A DNA stretch of 35,038 nt, from assembly GCA_026992635.1 (NCBI GenBank), contig JALWYU010000099.1:1-35038 (forward strand), read 5' to 3'. This DNA comes from Bacteroidota bacterium (GTDB taxonomy: Bacteria > Bacteroidota > Bacteroidia > JAADEI01). The position numbers and the translations under genes are program-made. Below the pieces are notes generated by a model that was not told the DNA's origin, ran no database searches, and saw only the letters and a program-made list of their open reading frames with translations. Of this stretch, positions 16,477 to 24,184 are shown one piece after another. The stretch's first letter is position 1. Every line of letters begins with the position of its first letter.

Positions 16477-17664
16477 ATGGCACTCTCGGGTTTTCAAAGG
16501 GATGGGCGTCGTGTGGTTTTCCTGCGCAGCTCACCACCTTTTAAGGAGCCGCGCCTGTTAGCCTCCGCCCTCTTCCTGCATCAATGGGGGTTTGAACCCC
16601 AGGTGTTTTTCTGGGATCGCCAGTGGGAATACGAAGAGCGCCTCACCCTGTTTTCTATTGAGTTCATTCCGGGACGAACGCGTCAGCCCGCCCCGTATGA
16701 GCAGGGCGTCCGGAGCCTGCGATTGCGCAGGGAATGGCTGGGTGTTCTCAACCGGTGGCTGCGCGAAGTCCAGCCCCATGCGGTCCACACCTGTGATATG
16801 GATATGGCGCTTTCTTACTGGTTGACGAACAGTCGGTGGCGGCGCCGTGCAGTTCGCTGGGTCTACGATATCTTTGATTTTTTGTGGCGCTATCATACGG
16901 TGCCCCGATGGTTGCGGACCTTGCTCCGGTCCGTGGACCGCGTCCTCTACACCAGTGCCGACGTGATTTTGTTGCCTGAGGAATCACGCCTCCAGGCAAT
17001 TCCCGAGCGCCTCCGGAAAAAAGTTCGGATTGCACCCAATGCCCCGGTCCTGGCTTACTTTTATGAGCGGGGTCAGTTACCCATCTCTCAGGAAGTGCGC
17101 ATTCCGCAGCCAATCGGGGAGTTCGTGCTTTTTTATCCGGGGGTGCTGAGTGAGAGCCGGCACGTCCGATGGTTGCTCCGCATTGTTCGGGACCTGCCCG
17201 AAGTAGAAGTGTGGATTGCCGGATGGGGACCACTGCGCACACAGGTTGAACAGGATGCCGCGCGTCATCCGCGGATTCGCTATCTGGGTCAGCTCACCAT
17301 TGACGCAGTCCTTCCTTTGTATCGGGAAGTGGATTTGCTCTTTGCCATGTATGACCCGCGGTATCCGGTGAATCGTCAGGCGTCGCCCTCCAAGATCTTT
17401 GAAGCGCTCTGGTTTGGCATTCCGGTTCTGGCGACGCGTGGCATGGGACTGGAACCACTCCAGAAGCACTTACCGGGCTTACACCTCCTCCACAACAGCT
17501 ATGCGGACTTTGTAGAGGGGGTTCGCCAGACCCTCGCACGATATGATCAGTGGCGGGAAGCCGCCCGAACTGCCCGTCAGTACTTGCTGGCGCGGATTCA
17601 GGCGTTTGCCCGGGCACTCGCCCACGCCTATGCAGTCCCGCCAGAAGTGGCGGAACTCCGCTGA
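16477..17664 (+). CDS. Glycosyltransferase, GT4-like (GT-B fold)
   Basis: Probably transfers a sugar from a nucleotide donor to an envelope glycan or lipid; donor and acceptor cannot be read. The N-terminal Rossmann half starts RRVVFLRSSPPFKEPRLLASALFL, with HTCDMDMALSYWL and WVYDIFDFLW typical of the acceptor side. The C-terminal half has FVLFYPGVLSESRHVRWLL, EVWIAGWGPLR, IRYLGQL, then SPSKIFEALWFGIPVLATRG, carrying the conserved Glu that contacts the donor. About 395 residues, normal for GT4. ATG at 16477 is used here; an ATC at 16444 is better placed to the AAAGGAG site and would add 11 residues. The longer ORF start at 16231 lies inside the upstream gene. Convergent with the T9SS cargo gene across the 22-bp array. 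Confidence 0.87.
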   Translation: MALSGFQRDGRRVVFLRSSPPFKEPRLLASALFLHQWGFEPQVFFWDRQWEYEERLTLFSIEFIPGRTRQPAPYEQGVRSLRLRREWLGVLNRWLREVQPHAVHTCDMDMALSYWLTNSRWRRRAVRWVYDIFDFLWRYHTVPRWLRTLLRSVDRVLYTSADVILLPEESRLQAIPERLRKKVRIAPNAPVLAYFYERGQLPISQEVRIPQPIGEFVLFYPGVLSESRHVRWLLRIVRDLPEVEVWIAGWGPLRTQVEQDAARHPRIRYLGQLTIDAVLPLYREVDLLFAMYDPRYPVNRQASPSKIFEALWFGIPVLATRGMGLEPLQKHLPGLHLLHNSYADFVEGVRQTLARYDQWREAARTARQYLLARIQAFARALAHAYAVPPEVAELR

Positions 17665-17706
17665 AAAGATTTCCGGTCCCATAAATCGTACGGATTCTGC
17701 AAATCA

Positions 17707-18233
17707 GAGTGCGATCGGTGCCTCCCCGAGTGCCACGGTTGCCACTTCAGAGTGCCACGGTTACCACCCCTGAGTGCCATTGGAGGCACCCCTGAGTGCC
17801 ATTGGAGGCACCCCTGAGTGCCATTGGAGGCACCCCAGAGTGCCATTGGAGGCACCCCAGAGTGCCATTGGAGGCACCCCAGAGTGCCATTGGAGGCACC
17901 CCAGAGTGCCACTGGAGGCACCCCAGAGTGCCATGGGAGGCACTCCTGAGTGCCATTGGAGGCACCCCTGAGTGCCATCGGAGGCACCCCTGAGTGCCAT
18001 TGGAGGCACTCCTGAGTGCCATGGGAGACACCCCTGAGTGCCATGGGAGGCACCCCTGAGTGCCATCGGAGGCACCCCTGAGTGCCATTGGAGGCACCCC
18101 TGAGTGCCATCGGAGGCACCCCTGAGTGCCATCGGAGGCACCCCTGAGTGCCATCGGAGGCACCCCTGAGTGCCATTGGAGGCACCCCTGAGTGCCATCG
18201 TTGCCACTTCAGAATGCCATCGGTGCCTCTGGG
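17707..18233. repeat. Tandem array of 24 units of 22 bp, each an inverted repeat
   Basis: The unit is GAGTGCCATTGGAGGCACCC plus two bases, in strict 22-base register from 17707. Nineteen core units (17772-18189) are near identical. They contain GTGCC-N6-GGCAC, a five-base inverted repeat with loops ATTGGA (10 units), ATCGGA (5), ATGGGA (3) and ACTGGA (1); one unit has GACAC in the right arm. Two or three degenerate units flank each side. The last base of the unit is T or A, with A only in a run of five adjacent units (17816-17925), which suggests local duplication. It fills the gap between two convergent stop codons. Because 22 is not a multiple of three, every minus frame is open, producing three overlapping repetitive ORFs that are not genes. 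There are no unique spacers, so it is not CRISPR. Confidence 0.95.
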
Positions 18234-18322
18234 AACGCCATTCACGTCCCCTGGATAGTCCTGCCAGGCGATACTTTTTCCCCTGTTGTGCTCCAGTAAA
18301 GGTTGTGTTTTGCTTTCACGGG

Positions 18323-21046
18323 TTAGCGGATCAGTGTGACGTCGCCTTTGTAGAAATAGCGTCGGCGCCCACACTCCACCTCATAGTAGTACATGTAGAC
18401 GTCGGGTCGTGCTGGCTTGCCCTGGACTGTACCGTCCCACCCCTTTGTGGACCGAAACAGTGGATAGCCGGCAGGCAGGTTGCGCGCTTCAAAGACGGGA
18501 TTGCCCCATCGGTCGTAGATTTTCCACTCACGGATGATCACGGGCGTGATCGCATAGATGTACAGGACGTCGTTTTTGCCATCGTTATTGGGCGTAAACG
18601 TATTGGGTATCCAGGTGTTGTTCTGGCAGGGTGGTGGTTCAATGCCTGTGACGTAGACTGTGTCCCGCGTGATGCATCCGCGGGGATTGACCACTTCAAA
18701 GATGAACATATGGGTTTGTCCGGGCTCGGGTGCCAGTACCCCGATTTGACTGCCATCGGCACTGACCGTAACGATTTGTCCGTCGGGTGAATACCACTGA
18801 GTGCTTACTGCGGGGTTGTCTGTGATTCCGATCAGGGTGAGGGTATCGCCCGGGAAGCCCGCGGTATCCTGTAGGGCGATGGATAGGGCGCCCGTGTCCA
18901 CAATGACGAAGAAGGTGTCCTGCCAGGGGCAGCCCTGACTGGATAGCGCGATGCCAACAAATTGCTGGGTGTCAATTCCAGGAGGTATGAGAATGACTGT
19001 GGTGGGACAGGTGTCGCAGGTTACGTATTGTTCGGGCAGCCATTGCCAGGCACTTCCCACAGGGATAGAGGCGGTTGCCGGCGTCCCTGCACACACCACT
19101 GTATCGGACAATGCAAAGACTGGCAGGGGGTAAGCGGGCACCCCGACCGTATCCCGAAAGCGGCACCCTATGGAATCTGTCGCGTCTACGATCAGGAGGG
19201 CACTATCGCCGGTCATGATCAGTGGCGCTGTCAGACAGGTATCGCACAGGAGTGAAGCCCCACCCGGTGTAAGGACTGTCCACGTACTCGTCTGGAAGGG
19301 AATCCCCGAAGTGCTCACTATAGCGATCATAGTGGTATCCCCGATGCACACCGTATCGGCGATGAGGATCTGTCCTTCTGGTAAATGGACATAGAAGGAG
19401 TCTCGCCAGGTGGCAGTGGAATCGCCGCAGTAGGCGGTGAGCACAAGGGTATTCCATCCGGGCTGGACAGGATGGACCCATCCGGTATCTATGGGAATCG
19501 TATCTAAGTGAAGTGTCCAGCACACATAAGGTGAAGCCTGCACAGCCACATGAACCGAGTCTGAGGGACAGATTTTCTGGCGGTCGGGTGTCCGGCTCAT
19601 CATGGCGGTGTCCACGACACAGGTGAAACACAGGAGGGAGTCGGGAACGGGTGGCGTGGTCCTGGTAGGCGTCAGCGTGTCAATACTGAGCATTGCCGTG
19701 ATGTCCAGGACCACTATCGGAAGATTCACCGAATGGATGTAAGGCGTGACGATAGTTCGTGTCCAGAAGAGCGTATCCAGATAGCAGGCGACGTAGCCCG
19801 TCGTATCGGTTGCCATCAACAGGGCATCGTATTCGTTATTGCCCGCACCATATTTGGCGTTGAGGCTGACAAGCAAGCCAAAGGACGTGCGCACCACACT
19901 GAATGCTGTGGAAGTGGGCAGGGTATAGCGTCGTGCCGTGTGCAGGTTTCCCGCTGTATCGGCAATGAGAAGGAATGCCTGGCGGGCATTACCAACCTGT
20001 GTTTTTCCTGTAATGACGACGCGTGTCCGGTCTAAGTATGTGATGCTGTAGGCTTCTTCCTGGTTGGAACCGCCATAGGTATAGGCGCGCAGGACGTTGC
20101 CTGTCGTATCCAGAAATATCAACAGGATATCGCTGGAGCCCTGAGAGATTGCCGGGTGCCATGTGGTGGTGGCAATGGCGATTTCGTCGCGAGTAGGGGC
20201 TATGGCGCATTCCACACGTCGGAAGCGGCTGTCGTCATCGTTGGTTCCTATACGTCGGGACCAGAGCACCTGACCCTGCAAATTGATGCGCACGATCCAG
20301 ACATCCCGCCTTGTCTCCTGAAAAGTTCCGCAAGCCACATAGGTGTTGCCCAGCGTGTCAATAAAGGAGAAAAACTCCTTGTCGGGGGTTCCATAGACCT
20401 TTGCCCAAATTGGTGTTCCATTGGGATTGGCGGCGAGGATAAAGCCATTATTGTCTGCCAGTCCGGAGGCGGTACCTCCCAGTGCACCTGCCCCAATGAT
20501 GCGCCCATGCGTGATGTCTTCCATTACGTATTCCATGCTTGCCCAGTTGGCGGAGCTGACCCAATTTGCCCAGTAATAGGTATATGCCCAGAGCATGGTT
20601 CCTGACGGGGAAATCCTCCCAATAAATGGTTTGCATGGACAGCCGCTGATGACCTCGGCACGGATTCCCGACACGAGGATATCGCCCGAAGAATGGGGAT
20701 GGATGCATCGTCCGCCATCGCGCCAGTTCCCGCCTAAATCCCATGCGTAGAGCCAGGCGAGGTCGCCACACCGGTTGATTTTCGCCACGTAAACGTCGCA
20801 ATAGGTGTTGGTTTGCTGAAATTGTCCGGTCATGACGAGGGATCCATCCTGTAGCCAGGAAGAGAACAATCCGCCGGTCATACCGGGATGGGGATAGTGG
20901 CGAATGAACGAAAAGACGTTTTGGGCAAGGATTGGGTTGAATCCAGCCAGCATTGTACTCAGCAGGGAGAGGCGGTGTATCCACGAGTGTATGCCGGGAA
21001 CCCCGAACGTCCAGGTTATCCGTCTGGTTTTGCCTGTCGCATTCAT
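18323..21046 (-). CDS. Large secreted T9SS cargo protein with type-B (CHU_C/gliding) C-terminal domain
   Basis: A signal peptide (LSLLSTMLAGFNPILAQ) is followed by about 450 residues with repeated strands like DVYVAKINRCGDLAW, GDILVSGI, PFIGRISPSGTMLWAYTY and VWIVRINLQGQVLWSRR, typical of beta-propeller or SBBP-like repeats. Next come several Ig/PKD-like modules with paired cysteines (CPSDSVHV...VCW; CIGDTTMI; CDTCLTAP; CDTCPTTV). The last ~90 residues, beginning CQNNTWIPNTFTPNNDGKND and running through IYDRWGNPVFEA to YYYEVECG and GDVTLIR, are the type-B sorting domain used by the type IX secretion system. It is probably surface-attached or released; its substrate or partner is unknown. ATG at 21046 is chosen over 21094, which overlaps the preceding gene. 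Confidence 0.93.
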   Translation of the reverse strand: MNATGKTRRITWTFGVPGIHSWIHRLSLLSTMLAGFNPILAQNVFSFIRHYPHPGMTGGLFSSWLQDGSLVMTGQFQQTNTYCDVYVAKINRCGDLAWLYAWDLGGNWRDGGRCIHPHSSGDILVSGIRAEVISGCPCKPFIGRISPSGTMLWAYTYYWANWVSSANWASMEYVMEDITHGRIIGAGALGGTASGLADNNGFILAANPNGTPIWAKVYGTPDKEFFSFIDTLGNTYVACGTFQETRRDVWIVRINLQGQVLWSRRIGTNDDDSRFRRVECAIAPTRDEIAIATTTWHPAISQGSSDILLIFLDTTGNVLRAYTYGGSNQEEAYSITYLDRTRVVITGKTQVGNARQAFLLIADTAGNLHTARRYTLPTSTAFSVVRTSFGLLVSLNAKYGAGNNEYDALLMATDTTGYVACYLDTLFWTRTIVTPYIHSVNLPIVVLDITAMLSIDTLTPTRTTPPVPDSLLCFTCVVDTAMMSRTPDRQKICPSDSVHVAVQASPYVCWTLHLDTIPIDTGWVHPVQPGWNTLVLTAYCGDSTATWRDSFYVHLPEGQILIADTVCIGDTTMIAIVSTSGIPFQTSTWTVLTPGGASLLCDTCLTAPLIMTGDSALLIVDATDSIGCRFRDTVGVPAYPLPVFALSDTVVCAGTPATASIPVGSAWQWLPEQYVTCDTCPTTVILIPPGIDTQQFVGIALSSQGCPWQDTFFVIVDTGALSIALQDTAGFPGDTLTLIGITDNPAVSTQWYSPDGQIVTVSADGSQIGVLAPEPGQTHMFIFEVVNPRGCITRDTVYVTGIEPPPCQNNTWIPNTFTPNNDGKNDVLYIYAITPVIIREWKIYDRWGNPVFEARNLPAGYPLFRSTKGWDGTVQGKPARPDVYMYYYEVECGRRRYFYKGDVTLIR

Positions 21047-21078
21047 GGTGGAACTTGGTTTCGCTTCGTTTACTGCAG

Positions 21079-21486
21079 TTAGGGAATGAGACACCAGCGA
21101 TGGACTGCGCCCGGCGGAAAATCCGCGCGTTCCATCAGTTGCAAGAATCGCTCAGTCAGGTGGTTGATATAGTCCGGTGAGGGGGGTGGCGCTTCTTCCC
21201 AGAAAAAGACAAACACGCTGTCTTGCCTTTGCCATTGTGCCTGCAAACCGAAGGCGATTTCCTGCTGGACTTGCATTCCGTAGACGGGGCAGCTCATTAT
21301 CCAGTTGTGCATAATCAGGGCGATGGCAGGGGCAGGTGCCTGCCCCACAATTGGGCGTACCTGCTGGATGAGGGGGGAATCACAGGGTTCAATGGAGGTT
21401 TCTGGAGATTGGGCGATGCCCCTGGGAAAAGTGCTTATTCCAAGAGCCAGAAAAAGTGCCCAGCACATTGTACCAGAGCAATGCAT
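21079..21486 (-). CDS. Small secreted protein of unknown function
   Basis: About 135 residues from ATG 21486. A signal peptide (TMCWALFLALGISTFPRGIAQ) is evident; the mature part has two Cys (EPCDSPLI and MSCPVYGM) that may pair, a Trp/Phe-rich centre (DSVFVFFWEEAPPPSPDY) and a C-terminal helix (HLTERFLQLMER). No family recognised. The track ORF reaches 21615 but the added N-terminus lies over the promoter candidate and is not convincing. It is followed after 32 bases by the T9SS cargo gene, so the two may be one transcript and could act together at the cell surface. Confidence 0.65.
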   Translation of the reverse strand: MHCSGTMCWALFLALGISTFPRGIAQSPETSIEPCDSPLIQQVRPIVGQAPAPAIALIMHNWIMSCPVYGMQVQQEIAFGLQAQWQRQDSVFVFFWEEAPPPSPDYINHLTERFLQLMERADFPPGAVHRWCLIP

Positions 21487-21584
21487 GGCATACCGGTATT
21501 TTATTGGGTACCCGTTGTGGGCTAAGCCAGATGCCCGTCCCTCTGGCGCTGCCACCGGGTCTTCCCCAGCGCAAGTTCTATTAT

Positions 21585-21616
21585 ACAAGGTACGCAACAA
21601 TTGGCAATTGGTCAAA
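21585..21616 (-). promoter_or_regulatory. Candidate promoter for the small secreted protein and T9SS cargo gene
   Basis: Minus strand TTTG (21616-21613), 20-base spacer, TACCTTGT (21592-21585). The spacing fits the Bacteroidota -33/-7 promoter; the -7 box matches four of the six fixed bases. The spacer contains two CAATTG copies in tandem. It predicts a leader of about 90 bases before ATG 21486 and supports the shorter start. Match by eye only. Confidence 0.42.
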
Positions 21617-21667
21617 CAAAATTGCCACCTTTTTCTGAGTGAATGCCCGTGGTTCTATCTGCCGGCT

Positions 21668-23980
21668 TTATTTGGCGGCGGGCGAGGGTTGCGCCGGGTT
21701 GCTCTCCTTCTGTGCAGGCTTGAACACTGTCCTCCCTTGTCCAATGGATGCGTTCCGTTCTGTATGGACGTACTGGAGATGGTGGATCTGGCGTTGCTGA
21801 ATCTGGACGGTCTGCCAGAGCGCCTGAATAATGCGTTGCTGCTCCTGGATTGCCGCGACCAGCAGGGGAATCAGCACGTCGTAGTTGACGCCGTAAAGTT
21901 CGCGCGTGGTATCGTGGGGTACGTCAACGGCTTCTGGAACGACGCGCTTCAGCTGCTGTGCGAGAAACCCATAGCGGTATTCCCCTTCTGGAAGGACCTG
22001 GAGTTGTCCGCCGGGTGTCCACCGACTGGAATGGTGAAAGTAATGGACAGGACGCAATTGCAGGATTTGCTCCAGTGCCCGTGCTGTGTTAATGGGTGTG
22101 ATGTGGCTTTTGATGCGTGCATCCGAATAGGTGGTCCAGGCATTGGCACGTCCTTTCCCAATGCTGTTGTTGGTGTTGTTGGGCAGTTCTAAGGCGTAAG
22201 TGGGATTGCTCACGTTGATGCCCACACGGTAAGTTGTGCCCACGGGTCCGATTAAAAATGCGTGGCTGGCGGTCAGGACAGGGGGCGTCCCCACACTGAC
22301 GTTGTAATCGCCCCAGGCAAACGTATAGTGGGCGGAGGTGTCCAGATGGATACCTCTACCTCCTGCCCAGGAGTAATTTCCCCCGGCGACGTTGTGACTG
22401 CCACCGCCGACTGTGCTGAATCTGCCCTGGGCAAGGTTTTGATAGCCGCCCGAAACCAAGCTGGCGTATGCGGCGGCGGTATTGCCGAATCCGCCACCGA
22501 TTACGGCAAAGGAGTCTGCGGCAACATTGTGTGCGCCGCCGCCGATGCTGGCGCCCGTCCCCTGTGCAAGGTTGTGTGCGCCGCCGGCAATTGTGCTTCC
22601 ATCGCCTTCGGCAACGTTATAGGTTCCGCCACTGACGGTACTGGCGTAGCCGCGGGCGGTATCCCGGTAGCCACCCCCCACGACACTGAAGGTGTCTCGG
22701 GTCAGGTTGAACATACCGCCGCTGATGGTGCTGCCCAATCCTCTGGCGGCGTTGCCATATCCTCCGCTGACTGTACTTGCCCATTGTGTCGTGGTGTTGA
22801 AGGCACCCCCTGCAATTGTGCTGGCGACGCCCCGTGCCACATTGAATGCCCCACCACCAATTGTGCTTCCGGTTGCGAGGGCGGAGTCCCGATAGCCGCC
22901 TGCGACCGTGCTGAATGTATCGGTGGCGGCGTTGAGGTAGCCGCCGCCAATCGTTGCAACGGCACCGCTGGCAAGATTCATGCCTCCACCACCAATTGTG
23001 CTGCCATAGCCTGAAGCGAGGTTCCCTGCTCCGCCACTGATTGTACTGACGATACCCTGGGCTGTATTGAGGTAGCCGCCGCCAATGGTGGCGAAGGTAT
23101 CGGTTGCCCGATTCAGGAGTCCACCACCAATGACGGTTGTGGCGCCACTGGCAAGGTTTGCCCCGCCTCCACCAATCGTACTGGCATACCCACTGGCTTT
23201 GTTATACCCACCGCCACACACCGTGCTCAGTACGCCACTGGCGGTATCGGCATATCCGCCGCCAATGGTTGCAAAAGTATCGGCAGCGAGATGTGCGGCG
23301 CCTCCGCTGATGGTTGTGGCAAGTGCGTTAGCAATGTTGAAGGCGCCACCCCCGATGATGCTCAGCATTCCGCTGGCGGTGTTATCATACCCGAAGGCAA
23401 TGGAGTAGAGTCCCACGGCGTTGTGGTTCCACTGGTTGCCGGTGACCTGTCCCGCACGCAGTGCGGCTTTTCTTGGATTCCAGATGAAGGCGGTTTGTGC
23501 GCCTGAGGGAATTGTGTCTCCGCTTCCTGTGGTGCCGGTGGCGTAGATCATGCCGTCGCCTGCCAGGTGTAGCCGGTATTGGGGATTCGTGGTGCCAATT
23601 CCCACTTTGCCCTGCGTGTAGATGTTTTCGTTGATGGATGTGGGCTGGACGGTTGTCGTGGCTTTGTACCAGTCGTGGTCGTGGGCGGGCGACGCGCCAA
23701 AGGTTCCATCGCCACGAAGGACGTGTGCGCTGTCCCCTGTCAGGGCGATGCCGCTGACGTCGCCTGTGCTGAGCCGGAGCATCAGGCTGTCGCCTGTCGT
23801 GTAGGGTGGTGCGGAAGGCACCAGTCGGTCTATGCGCAGGTCGCCGCCAATGTGGAGTTTTCGCTGGGGGTTGGGCACGCCGATCCCGACGTTTTGGGCG
23901 TGGAGTACGAGCAGGCTCAAACAAGCACTGAAAAACACGCCTGGAAAAAATCCTGTCTGGAAAAACACGCGTGTAAGCAT
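21668..23980 (-). CDS. Surface beta-roll repeat protein with C-terminal peptidase S74 (endosialidase chaperone) domain
   Basis: From ATG 23980 a signal peptide (TGFFPGVFFSACLSLLVLHAQ) precedes a short region with VGIGVPNPQRKLHIGGDLRID, a pattern common before S74 proteins. Residues about 208-537 are 22 consecutive 15-residue repeats with consensus TIGGGxxNxAxGxxS, as in YadA-like heads and phage tail fibres. Then comes an S74 domain with YSDARIKSHITPI (Ser-Asp catalytic pair of self-cleaving intramolecular chaperones) and GFLAQQLKRVVPEAV, ending in a coiled coil (AAIQEQQRIIQALWQTVQIQQRQI). By analogy it forms a trimer with the chaperone domain at its end; whether it cleaves itself cannot be told. 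No T9SS domain is seen, so its export beyond the signal peptide is unclear. Confidence 0.9.
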   Translation of the reverse strand: MLTRVFFQTGFFPGVFFSACLSLLVLHAQNVGIGVPNPQRKLHIGGDLRIDRLVPSAPPYTTGDSLMLRLSTGDVSGIALTGDSAHVLRGDGTFGASPAHDHDWYKATTTVQPTSINENIYTQGKVGIGTTNPQYRLHLAGDGMIYATGTTGSGDTIPSGAQTAFIWNPRKAALRAGQVTGNQWNHNAVGLYSIAFGYDNTASGMLSIIGGGAFNIANALATTISGGAAHLAADTFATIGGGYADTASGVLSTVCGGGYNKASGYASTIGGGGANLASGATTVIGGGLLNRATDTFATIGGGYLNTAQGIVSTISGGAGNLASGYGSTIGGGGMNLASGAVATIGGGYLNAATDTFSTVAGGYRDSALATGSTIGGGAFNVARGVASTIAGGAFNTTTQWASTVSGGYGNAARGLGSTISGGMFNLTRDTFSVVGGGYRDTARGYASTVSGGTYNVAEGDGSTIAGGAHNLAQGTGASIGGGAHNVAADSFAVIGGGFGNTAAAYASLVSGGYQNLAQGRFSTVGGGSHNVAGGNYSWAGGRGIHLDTSAHYTFAWGDYNVSVGTPPVLTASHAFLIGPVGTTYRVGINVSNPTYALELPNNTNNSIGKGRANAWTTYSDARIKSHITPINTARALEQILQLRPVHYFHHSSRWTPGGQLQVLPEGEYRYGFLAQQLKRVVPEAVDVPHDTTRELYGVNYDVLIPLLVAAIQEQQRIIQALWQTVQIQQRQIHHLQYVHTERNASIGQGRTVFKPAQKESNPAQPSPAAK
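22370..23359 (-). repeat. 22 in-frame 45-bp repeats encoding 15-residue beta-roll units
   Basis: Every unit is exactly 15 codons, with hydrophobic-Ile/Val-Gly/Ser-Gly-Gly at the start and Asn at position 8, for example TIGGGYLNTAQGIVS and TISGGAGNLASGYGS. Alternate units often end in TDTFA or TDTFS, hinting at a higher-order 45- or 60-residue duplication. DNA identity between units is much lower than protein similarity, so the array is old and under protein-level selection, unlike the noncoding 22-bp array at 17707-18233. Confidence 0.9.
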
Positions 23981-24034
23981 GATGGATTCGTTTCTGGCTT
24001 GCTGTCCTTCGTGGACCTGCCCTGTCTTCAATCC

Positions 24035-24066
24035 AGAAACTACGGTAATCCGGCGCGCTCACCAAA
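24035..24066 (-). promoter_or_regulatory. Candidate promoter for the S74 repeat protein
   Basis: Minus strand TTTG (24066-24063), 20-base spacer, TAGTTTCT (24042-24035). Spacing fits the Bacteroidota promoter, the -7 box is a partial match. The predicted start lies near 24028, between the long ORF start (24031) and ATG 23980, which favours the shorter protein. Confidence 0.35.
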
Positions 24067-24112
24067 TCTTTCATATTTCCGGGATCATACAGTCCGTCTT
24101 GCACAGGTAAGG

Positions 24113-24146
24113 AACCGGGCGTGTAAGGTCAGACGCCTACCCGGTT
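24113..24146 (-). terminator. Hairpin downstream of dihydroorotase, possible terminator
   Basis: AACCG-GGTA-GGCGT, a 10-base loop, then ACGCC-CGGTT on the minus strand: 10 base pairs interrupted by a four-base bulge on one side. It begins 38 bases after the dihydroorotase stop and lies before the S74 promoter candidate, as expected for the end of the pnt-dihydroorotase transcript. No clear U-tract follows, so it may be a factor-dependent end or a stability element. Confidence 0.4.
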
Positions 24147-24184
24147 TCTTACCAATTGCAACACCTGTAGCGCAGACTGTGCAG

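Noticed and set aside
17707-18233. CRISPR array
   Set aside because: Units are contiguous with no unique spacers and no cas genes nearby.
17628-18374. 248-aa minus-strand ORF, plus 17747-18163, 17761-18207 and plus-strand 65-aa ORFs, all with 22-residue repeats
   Set aside because: They are the three reading frames of the 22-bp array; none has a family or start signal, and substitutions do not favour third positions.
22262-23014. 250-aa plus-strand Cys/Gly-rich ORF
   Set aside because: Shadow of the 45-bp repeat region; its periodicity mirrors the beta-roll codons.
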